From: Planctomycetota bacterium
Lineage (GTDB): Bacteria > Planctomycetota > Brocadiia > Brocadiales > Bathyanammoxibiaceae
Reading direction: 5' to 3'
Assembly (NCBI GenBank): GCA_030623665.1
Contig: JAUXLO010000024.1
Span: 1-11,664 of the forward strand
DNA: 11,664 bases
Shown here: piece after piece, positions 6,475 through 11,664 of the stretch
Position numbering within the stretch: position 1 is the stretch's first letter
Layout of the letters: the number at the start of each line of letters is the position of its first letter
Notes under the pieces: generated by a model
What the model saw: the letters and a program-made list of their open reading frames with translations, nothing else
Told to the model about the DNA's origin: nothing
Databases searched by the model: none
Made by a program: the position numbers and the translations under genes

Positions 6475-6506
6475 AAAAGCTTATTTTAGCCTAAGGGTAA
6501 GCTTTT
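6475..6506 (-). promoter_or_regulatory. Stem-loop just upstream of the rpoA ribosome binding site
   Basis: AAAAGCTTA (6475-6483) and TAAGCTTTT (6498-6506) are perfect 9-base inverted arms around a 14-base loop. CT/AG can pair further out if a two-base bulge is allowed. It lies in the only sizeable gap of the operon's distal half, between rpsD and rpoA, ending four bases before the GGGAGGT RBS. On the transcribed strand it is AT-rich and not followed by a long U-run, so simple termination is unlikely. RNA processing, attenuation or control of rpoA translation are the inferred options. Confidence 0.45.
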
Positions 6507-6527
6507 TTAGCCCTTTCTTGCACAACC

Positions 6528-7154
6528 TTATTTAGAACAGAGCTCAACCACCAACTGCTCTTGTATAGGAGCGGAAACCTCTTCCCTTGCCGGCAGTCTA
6601 AGTACCTTGGTTTGTGGGGTGTCCTTATCCAGCTCCAGCCACTGTGAATCAAAGCGCGAGACATAGCTCTGGACATTGGTCTTTACCATGTCCATGCTCT
6701 GCTTCCTCGCCACCGGTTTAATAACATCGCCGACCCTCACAAGGTAGGAAGGGATGTCAAGCCTTCTACCATTTACCATAATATGGCCGTGGCCTATTAT
6801 CTGCTTCGCCTCCTTTCTGGACGCTGCGAAGCTAAGGAGATAGAGCACATTGTCTATCCTCCTCTCCAGTAGTATGAGCAGGTTCTCTCCCGTATTACCC
6901 TTTTGCTGCTCGGCCTTTTCGAAATACCTTCTAAAAGGTCTCTCCATCAAGCCGTAGAATCTTTTCAGCTTCTGCTTCTCCCTGAACTGTACCCCATATT
7001 TGGACATCTTGCTTCTGCGCCAGAAGTGTGGCCCGGGAACGGTCTTCCTCTTCGTAACGGGGCACTTCACGGTAAAGCAACGATTCCCCTTAAGGTACAG
7101 CTTCGTCCCTTCTCGCCTGCACAACCTACAGGACGGCCCGGTATATTTGCCCAT
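6528..7154 (-). CDS. rpsD: Small ribosomal subunit protein uS4
   Basis: S4 is a primary 16S rRNA binding protein that nucleates small-subunit assembly. In several bacteria it represses its own operon by binding mRNA. The 208-residue protein has the N-terminal zinc-binding version, with Cys9, Cys12, Cys26 and Cys31 (C-x2-C-x13-C-x4-C). The conserved KQKLKRFYGLMERPFRRYF core is at about 60-78, then comes the S4 RNA-binding domain at about 97-160 (RRIDNVLYLLSFAASRKEAKQIIGHGHIMVNG region). The ATG at 7154 follows the rpsK stop by six bases. The closest purine-rich RBS (GAGGAGGG) lies rather far upstream, inside the last codons of rpsK. The C-terminal ~40 residues are more divergent than the rest but end normally. 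Confidence 0.97.
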   Translation of the reverse strand: MGKYTGPSCRLCRREGTKLYLKGNRCFTVKCPVTKRKTVPGPHFWRRSKMSKYGVQFREKQKLKRFYGLMERPFRRYFEKAEQQKGNTGENLLILLERRIDNVLYLLSFAASRKEAKQIIGHGHIMVNGRRLDIPSYLVRVGDVIKPVARKQSMDMVKTNVQSYVSRFDSQWLELDKDTPQTKVLRLPAREEVSAPIQEQLVVELCSK

Positions 7155-7160
7155 ATCTTA

Positions 7161-7538
7161 CTACACCCTCCTCTTCTTCCTGGGGCGACAGCCGTTATGC
7201 GGCAATGGCGTGACGTCCTCTATCGACTTTACACTAAGCCCTGCCACCTGGAGCGCCGTAATAGCAGATTCCCTGCCTGAACCAGGCCCTTTGACCTTTA
7301 TGTCAAGTTCTGACACCCCCAGCTTTAATGCCTTATCTGCCACGTTCTCGGCGGCCTTCTGCGCAGCAAAGGGGGTGCTCTTCCTGGAGCCTTTAAATCC
7401 CACTGTACCCGCCGATGCCCAGCACATGGTCTCTCCGTTCAAGTCTGTTATATTAATGAACGTGTTATTAAAGGTGGCCTTTATATGGGCGACCGCCCTG
7501 GTGACGCTACGCCGTATCTTCTTGCCCGCCTTGGCCAT
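7161..7538 (-). CDS. rpsK: Small ribosomal subunit protein uS11
   Basis: S11 forms part of the platform of the 30S subunit, near the mRNA exit and the P/E-site codon region. The 125-residue protein shows the family hallmarks: [19 protein letters not shown] at 18-36, [21 protein letters not shown] at 40-60, [16 protein letters not shown] at 81-96, and the basic [18 protein letters not shown] end at 108-125. The ATG at 7538 shares one base with the stop of the upstream methyltransferase gene (TAATG). It has a strong GGGGAGGA RBS located within that gene's last codons. In most bacteria rpsK follows rpsM directly; here they are separated by the methyltransferase gene. Confidence 0.98.
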   Translation of the reverse strand: MAKAGKKIRRSVTRAVAHIKATFNNTFINITDLNGETMCWASAGTVGFKGSRKSTPFAAQKAAENVADKALKLGVSELDIKVKGPGSGRESAITALQVAGLSVKSIEDVTPLPHNGCRPRKKRRV

Positions 7539-8386
7539 TAACCATCCTCCCCATGGAAAAGTTCAGGAAGAAAATCCTCTAAAATAGAACGGACGCCGAG
7601 CTGCCGACACAACCTCCCATAACTACCCATCCCCCTCTTCTTCCCGGACCTTAGCCTTCTGGCCGTAATGACAAGGTTCTTTGGTGTCACCGTGGGAGGG
7701 ACTACCTCATGGATTTCAACGTAATAACCGGCCCCCTTCAAGACCTGTGCCCTTAGGCTCTCGGTAAGGAGGTCTGCAAAGCGATAGCGCAGAGGGCCAA
7801 AATCCGTAAGGTCTTTTAACGGCTGAGTAGACCTTATCTGGCCCCTGAGCTGATTTTGGCAACAGGGTACTACCATAATGTATCTGGCACCTGATCTTAT
7901 GCCCCTGGCTATGGCCTCGTCTGTGGCGGTGTCACAGGCATGGAGGGCAAGGACTATGTCTATTTTTTTACCTTCCGGGACGTCGAACTCCAGCGTACGC
8001 CCTTTCGTGAAACTCATGTTATCATAATCAAGCGACATGGCAATCTTACGGCACTTCTCCACAAGGGCCCCAGAGACGTCAACCCCATAAAACGTGCAGT
8101 CCAGACCATATAATTCCCTCAGCACACGGTTCAGAACAAAGGCAAGATACGATTTACCGCATGAACACTCCAGAAACACCGGGGCATCATCCAGCATGTC
8201 CTTGACCACGCGCAGGATGTGCGAGGAGAAACCAACCGTCTCCCGGAACTTCTTCATTTCACTCCGGTTAATACCCCCGTCAGGACCTTCCCACCTGAGG
8301 GGACGAAGAAACTCCCTGGAGGAAGTCAGTACATCAGAGAGTGCCTCAACACCATATTCCGTATCTTGTTGCAACAGAACGCCCAT
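7538..8386 (-). CDS. Class I SAM-dependent methyltransferase (Methyltransf_32-like) inside the alpha operon
   Basis: This is a 282-residue Rossmann-fold methyltransferase. [15 protein letters not shown] at 72-86 is SAM motif I (GKSYL form), and GVDVSG at 101-106 supplies the acidic residue that usually holds the ribose. [13 protein letters not shown] at 146-158, VPCCQNQL at 173-180 and TPKNLVI at 234-240 match, from memory, the Methyltransf_32 family, which includes eukaryotic METTL25/RRNAD1 relatives and many firmicute proteins. The substrate is not known to me. Residues 1-60 and 245-282 are outside the catalytic core; the C-terminal part is basic then amphipathic. The gene sits exactly between rpsM (TAA directly abutting its ATG) and rpsK (TAATG overlap), with AAGG about 8 nt upstream. 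A role in modifying rRNA or a ribosomal protein is a reasonable inference from position only. Confidence 0.85.
   Translation of the reverse strand: MGVLLQQDTEYGVEALSDVLTSSREFLRPLRWEGPDGGINRSEMKKFRETVGFSSHILRVVKDMLDDAPVFLECSCGKSYLAFVLNRVLRELYGLDCTFYGVDVSGALVEKCRKIAMSLDYDNMSFTKGRTLEFDVPEGKKIDIVLALHACDTATDEAIARGIRSGARYIMVVPCCQNQLRGQIRSTQPLKDLTDFGPLRYRFADLLTESLRAQVLKGAGYYVEIHEVVPPTVTPKNLVITARRLRSGKKRGMGSYGRLCRQLGVRSILEDFLPELFHGEDG
7545..7552 (-). promoter_or_regulatory. rpsK ribosome binding site within the methyltransferase gene
   Basis: GGGGAGGA on the minus strand, read through the codons for Gly-Glu-Asp at the methyltransferase C-terminus, lies 6 nt before the rpsK ATG. It is among the best Shine-Dalgarno matches in the cluster. 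It means translation initiation of rpsK now depends on sequence belonging to the inserted gene. Confidence 0.7.
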
Positions 8387-8770
8387 TTATTTAACCTTTT
8401 CAGTCCCCTTCTTTCCAGCCACGGTCCTTCTTTTACCCTTTCTTGTGCGGGCATTGGTGCTCGTCCTCTGGCCCCTCACGGGCAGACCCATCCTGTGTCG
8501 CAAGCCACGGTAGCTGCCTATGTTCCTCAACAGGGATATGTTCTGATTGTCCTGACGCCTGAGAGAACCCTCGATAACGTAGTTCTTTTCTATATAGGCG
8601 CCCAGGGTGCTCAGTTGATCTTCATGCAGCTCCTTTGCACGAAGGTTCTTGTCTATATTCAGGGCCTCCAGAGTCTTTCCGGAGAGAGTTTTTCCTATAC
8701 CATATATATAGGTAAGCGAAACAACAATCGGTTTGTCAGGAGGTATATCTGTTCCCGCAATCCTAGGCAT
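8387..8770 (-). CDS. rpsM: Small ribosomal subunit protein uS13
   Basis: S13 sits in the head of the 30S subunit, contacts P-site tRNA and bridges to the 50S subunit. The 127-residue sequence starts with MPRIAGTDIPPDKPI, has YIYGIGKTLS at 21-30 (helix-two-turn-helix entry), and ends with the diagnostic GSYRGLRHRMGLPVRGQRT at 85-103 followed by a Lys/Arg-rich tail. Length is normal. The ATG at 8770 is preceded by the purine-rich GAGGAAAGGGG, after an 18-nt gap from rpmJ. Its stop codon directly abuts the start of the methyltransferase gene, leaving no untranslated bases. Confidence 0.98.
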   Translation of the reverse strand: MPRIAGTDIPPDKPIVVSLTYIYGIGKTLSGKTLEALNIDKNLRAKELHEDQLSTLGAYIEKNYVIEGSLRRQDNQNISLLRNIGSYRGLRHRMGLPVRGQRTSTNARTRKGKRRTVAGKKGTEKVK

Positions 8771-8788
8771 AAAGACCCCTTTCCTCTG

Positions 8789-8902
8789 CTATCCCTGGCG
8801 TTGCTTGTGTCTCGGGTTAGTGCAGATAACGCGGACCACATTCTTCCGCCTGATTATCCTGCAATGCTCACAAATACGTTTTACTGAAGACCTTACCTTC
8901 AT
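8789..8902 (-). CDS. rpmJ: Large ribosomal subunit protein bL36
   Basis: This 37-codon gene encodes L36, a small zinc-ribbon protein of the 50S subunit. The translation reads [20 protein letters not shown] followed by [17 protein letters not shown]. Cys11, Cys14, Cys27 and His32 form the zinc site, so this is the zinc-binding (C+) form. It lies at its classical position between infA (32-base gap) and rpsM (18-base gap). The start ATG at 8902 matches the universal MKVR N-terminus; a purine-rich AGGAAGGA lies further upstream than usual. It is too short for most ORF length cut-offs but unambiguous. Confidence 0.97.
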   Translation of the reverse strand: MKVRSSVKRICEHCRIIRRKNVVRVICTNPRHKQRQG

Positions 8903-8934
8903 ACGTCTGATCAAAGTCCTTCCTGTTTCAGGTG

Positions 8935-9153
8935 TTAAGCCTGACGGTAAATTATTCTCCCCCTATCCAGGTCGTATGGTGACATCTCTATGGTTACCTT
9001 ATCCCCCGGCAGGATTCGTATGAAATGCATCCTCATCTTGCCGGAGACATGCGCCAGAACCTGGTGGCCATTTTCCAACTCTACCTTAAACATGGCGTTT
9101 GGCAGGGCCTCTTTTACAACCGCCTCTACCTTAATAGGCTCCTCTTTACCCAT
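8935..9153 (-). CDS. infA: Translation initiation factor IF-1
   Basis: IF-1 occupies the ribosomal A site during initiation and helps IF-2 and IF-3. The 72-residue protein is a single S1/OB-fold domain of normal length. It shows [23 protein letters not shown] at 8-30, [19 protein letters not shown] at 35-53 and [14 protein letters not shown] at 57-70, all close to the family consensus. The ATG at 9153 lies ten bases after the map stop with only a weak GAG-type RBS, suggesting coupling to map translation. The basic residues expected to contact 16S rRNA are present. Confidence 0.98.
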   Translation of the reverse strand: MGKEEPIKVEAVVKEALPNAMFKVELENGHQVLAHVSGKMRMHFIRILPGDKVTIEMSPYDLDRGRIIYRQA

Positions 9154-9163
9154 ACACGCTCAT

Positions 9164-9919
9164 CTATTCCCTTGTAAGTACCTCACAACCTGTATCTGTA
9201 ACCACTACCGTATGTTCAAAATGTGCAGAAAGCCTACGGTCCTTTGTTACGACTGTCCACTTATTATCCAGCACTTCCGTCTCGGCACTACCCTCACATA
9301 TCATGGGTTCGATAGCCAAGGTGGTGCCCGCAAGGAGCATCACATCTCTAGCCAATAAGGAATCGCTCACATAATTGGGCACCTGAGGGTCTTCGTGCAT
9401 GTCCCTTCCGATTCCGTGCCCTGTATAGTCCCTTATCACAGAATACCCGTTGGCTTCAACGTAACGCTGAACGCAACCTGCGAGACTAGAGAGCTTTATC
9501 CCAGACCTTACTGTTCTTATCGCCTGGTTTAGGGCCTCCTCACATACACTTAAGATGTTCTCTGCCGCAGGCGAAATACGCCCGATATTAATGGTCACCG
9601 CGGCATCGGCCATATATTTCTTGTATTCTACACCTATGTCCACACTCAGGATGTCCCCTTCGCAAAGCTCCCTCGGCCCTGGTATTCCATGCACTACCTC
9701 CTCATTAATGGAGGCACATATGCTACTTGGATAGCCCCTGTAGCCCTTAAATATTGCCCTGCCCTGGTGACTCTGAACATATCTATCTAACTCTTTCTCC
9801 AGAAATTTTGTAGTAATCCCTATTTCGGCCAGCTCTTTTGCAAGGTGCAAGGCCCCTGCAACTATCTTCCCGGCCTCCCTCATTCTTTCTATTTGTCTTA
9901 CGCTTTTACACTCTATCAT
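9164..9919 (-). CDS. map: Methionine aminopeptidase, type I
   Basis: This cytosolic metalloenzyme removes initiator Met from nascent proteins. The 251-residue sequence covers the whole pita-bread fold. The five metal ligands are readable: Asp94 and Asp105 (SVDIGVEYKKYMADAAV), His168 (TGHGIG), Glu204 (AIEPM) and Glu235 (HFEHTV). His77 (VVHGIP) and His175 are the substrate-side histidines. There is no N-terminal zinc-finger or SH3 extension, so this is the short bacterial type Ia. Its ATG at 9919 overlaps the end of adk by 14 bases, with AAGAAGAGA as RBS. The placement between adk and infA is the usual one in many bacteria. Confidence 0.98.
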   Translation of the reverse strand: MIECKSVRQIERMREAGKIVAGALHLAKELAEIGITTKFLEKELDRYVQSHQGRAIFKGYRGYPSSICASINEEVVHGIPGPRELCEGDILSVDIGVEYKKYMADAAVTINIGRISPAAENILSVCEEALNQAIRTVRSGIKLSSLAGCVQRYVEANGYSVIRDYTGHGIGRDMHEDPQVPNYVSDSLLARDVMLLAGTTLAIEPMICEGSAETEVLDNKWTVVTKDRRLSAHFEHTVVVTDTGCEVLTRE

Positions 9920-10580
9920 ATATCTCTTCTTTGGATGGTGTATCCAAGGTCTTACATATACTCTCGTGTATCAATTCCGCACGTTGTTCGGCGTCGATGG
10001 TCTTGAGAACGCCCTTCCTTTCATAATAATCGATAAGACCCGCTGTCTGTTCACGATAGACCTTGAGCCTCTTCTTCACGGTCTCTACTTTATCGTCAGG
10101 TCTCTGTCCCAGGGGTTTGCCACACTTGTCGCAGATGCCGGCCTTCTCCGGCGGCATATACAGTTCGTGATAATTGGCTCCGCATGAGGAACACAGCCAC
10201 CTGCCCGTAAGGCGTTTTACTGCCATATCCTCCGATATGGCAAAATAAAACACCACGTCAACTTTATTGCCTAACCCCTTCAGGGTCTGGTCCAGGGCCT
10301 TCGCCTGGGCAAGATTCCGGGGAAATCCGTCCAGGAGAAAGCTCGAGTCGTGGCCACCTTTCGACATGCGATCTGCAACAATATCTACCACCAGCTCGTC
10401 CGGGACAAGAAGGCCTTTCTCCATGTATTTCTTTGCCTTCATGCCGGTAGCCGTACCTCCCTGAACGGCCTCTCTGAGCAGGTCGCCGGTTGAGACATGC
10501 TCCATGTTCCTCTTTTTGCTTATCGTCTCCGCCTGGGTCCCTTTACCCGCACCTGGAGGGCCCAAGAACACTACGTTCAT
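9906..10580 (-). CDS. adk: Adenylate kinase, zinc-LID form
   Basis: The enzyme interconverts ATP + AMP and 2 ADP in the cytoplasm. The 224-residue protein has the P-loop GPPGAGKGT at 7-15, the AMP-binding STGDLLR at 30-36, and LDGFPR at 83-88. The long LID domain carries Cys130, Cys133, Cys150 and Cys153 (two C-x2-C pairs), which bind a structural zinc in Gram-positive and many other bacterial enzymes. RPDDKVETVKKRL at 160-172 supplies the following arginines. The ATG at 10580 overlaps the secY stop by four bases (ATGA), and AGGAGAGG inside secY is the RBS. It is slightly longer than usual because of an extended C-terminal helix and tail. Confidence 0.98.
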   Translation of the reverse strand: MNVVFLGPPGAGKGTQAETISKKRNMEHVSTGDLLREAVQGGTATGMKAKKYMEKGLLVPDELVVDIVADRMSKGGHDSSFLLDGFPRNLAQAKALDQTLKGLGNKVDVVFYFAISEDMAVKRLTGRWLCSSCGANYHELYMPPEKAGICDKCGKPLGQRPDDKVETVKKRLKVYREQTAGLIDYYERKGVLKTIDAEQRAELIHESICKTLDTPSKEEIYDRV

Positions 10581-11664
10581 CCTCTCCTGCCCCTTATCTT
10601 TGCCGAACCACCCAGGAGTCCACTGTAATGTCTCATAAGCAGGTGAGCCTCTATCTTTTGCAGCATGTCCAGTGCAACACCTACCACTATCAGGAGTCCC
10701 GTACCGCCATAAAATCCGGCAATCGCACGACTTACCTCGAATCCCCTTGTCATCATCATCGGGAGTATTGCAATTATTGCCAGGAATGTGGCGCCGGCCA
10801 GGGTTATCCTGCTCATGACATTTTCGAGGTAATCGGCCGTCCGGCCACCGGGCCTGATGCCGGGGATAAAACTCCCATAGTCCTTCATATTATCGGACAT
10901 CTCCTTCGGGTTGAACTGTATTGCAGTCCAGAAGTAACAAAAGAAGGCTATGAGAAAACAATAAAGACTCACATAAACGATTCCTCCCTGAAGGGCCTCA
11001 GTTAGCCGTGAGGTCAGCCAGTAGCCAAAACTGCCCGGGTCAAACCTTACCTGCACGCCCTGGATAATTGCCGTAGGGAATATAAGCAGGGACTGCGCAA
11101 ATATGATAGGCATAACCCCTGCCTGGTTGACCCTGAGCGGGAGGAAGTGCTTCTGTCCGCCGTACACCTTCCGCCCACGGGTATGCTTTGCCTGCTGGAC
11201 GGGAATGCGCCTTTGGCCCTGCGTAATGTACACCACCCCGGCCACTATCGCCAGGAAGCACCCGATCAATAACAATAGTTTAAAGATGCCTATTTGGTGT
11301 TCGGCCGGGGCAACCGAGAACGTAAAATTTGAGACAATCTGGGAAAATGCCCAGGGGAGGCGGTCGACAATGCCTACCATTATTACTATAGAAATACCGC
11401 TTCCTATACCATGTTCGTCTATCTGCTCCCCTATCCACATCAGAAACATCGTCCCTGTGGTAAGCAGCAACGCAGCCATGAGCTGAAAGCCCATGCCCTG
11501 TAGATACACGGGTACCACCGGCACGTTGTTTATCTCTATGGTATACAGGGTGCGGGTAAGGATAAAGGCCTGAAACAGACAGAGGCCCACGGTGGTCAAC
11601 CTTGTGTACTGGTTTATCTTTTTTCTGCCTACCTCCCCTTCCTTGTGCAGGCGCTCGAGGGACG
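10577..11664 (-). CDS. secY: Protein translocase subunit SecY (N-terminal part outside the window)
   Basis: SecY is the pore of the SecYEG channel in the cytoplasmic membrane and exports proteins such as the signal-peptide-bearing TPR proteins at the left of this window. About 361 codons are visible, reading in frame to the window edge. The first visible residues SLERLHKEGEVGRKKINQYT correspond to the loop before the third membrane segment, so roughly 100 N-terminal residues are missing. A TTG at 11599 is internal, not a start. Landmarks are FLMWIGEQIDEHGIGSGIS, the GQRRIPVQ cytosolic loop, FNPKEMSDNMK, and FIPGIRPG, whose Arg corresponds to the functionally critical Arg357 of E. coli. Several hydrophobic spans between them fit membrane helices 3-10. 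The C-terminus ends RGRRG and overlaps adk by four bases. Confidence 0.97.
   Translation of the reverse strand, partial: SLERLHKEGEVGRKKINQYTRLTTVGLCLFQAFILTRTLYTIEINNVPVVPVYLQGMGFQLMAALLLTTGTMFLMWIGEQIDEHGIGSGISIVIMVGIVDRLPWAFSQIVSNFTFSVAPAEHQIGIFKLLLLIGCFLAIVAGVVYITQGQRRIPVQQAKHTRGRKVYGGQKHFLPLRVNQAGVMPIIFAQSLLIFPTAIIQGVQVRFDPGSFGYWLTSRLTEALQGGIVYVSLYCFLIAFFCYFWTAIQFNPKEMSDNMKDYGSFIPGIRPGGRTADYLENVMSRITLAGATFLAIIAILPMMMTRGFEVSRAIAGFYGGTGLLIVVGVALDMLQKIEAHLLMRHYSGLLGGSAKIRGRRG

Noticed and set aside
8219..8887. 222-codon plus-strand frame across methyltransferase, rpsM and rpmJ
   Set aside because: It runs opposite three genes with clear protein motifs and has no RBS or recognisable domain.
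11597..11599. TTG as a start codon for secY
   Set aside because: The frame stays open to the window edge and encodes typical upstream SecY sequence (KEGEVGRKKINQYT), so TTG is internal.

Overview
The window looks like a chromosomal segment of a planctomycete, most plausibly an anammox-type (Brocadiales) lineage. This is inferred from three things read by eye: the ribosomal/SecY proteins, the Lys/Ala/Glu-tailed form of ribosomal protein L17, and the neighbouring cluster of exported TPR proteins with 'ECYDKALEIDP'-type repeats, a style I associate with anammox genomes and some archaea. No database comparison was possible, so the taxon is a hypothesis.

Left part (1-3729, + strand): a short palindromic MITE-like repeat at the window edge is followed by three tandem paralogous genes. 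Each encodes a signal peptide followed by an almost uninterrupted stack of 34-residue TPRs (6, 11 and 12 repeats). The three genes share signal-peptide sequence and a leader motif (TACAAA about 30 nt before the start, plus a strong ribosome binding site). They carry near-identical internal patches, so they look like products of tandem duplication with later exchange. They probably act outside the cytoplasmic membrane as protein-protein interaction scaffolds.

Right part (3762-11664, - strand): a compact cluster convergent with the TPR genes. In transcription order it reads secY (5' end outside the window), adk, map, infA, rpmJ, rpsM, a SAM-dependent methyltransferase gene, rpsK, rpsD, rpoA, rplQ, a HIT-family hydrolase and a DUSP23-like dual-specificity phosphatase. 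Many junctions overlap or abut (ATGA, TAATG, TAA|ATG, 11- and 14-nt overlaps), as expected for one translationally coupled operon. The core is the usual end of the spc operon plus the alpha operon: protein export (SecY), adenylate metabolism (Adk), initiator Met removal (Map), initiation (IF-1), ribosomal proteins S13, S11, S4, L36 and L17, and RNA polymerase alpha.

The unusual items are the methyltransferase wedged exactly between rpsM and rpsK, whose last codons carry the rpsK ribosome binding site; the eukaryote-like DUSP23 phosphatase at the operon's end; and the L17 protein with both an internal insertion and a charged C-terminal tail. No tRNA, rRNA, CRISPR array or insertion sequence was found. 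No stretch over 300 bases lacks a gene.
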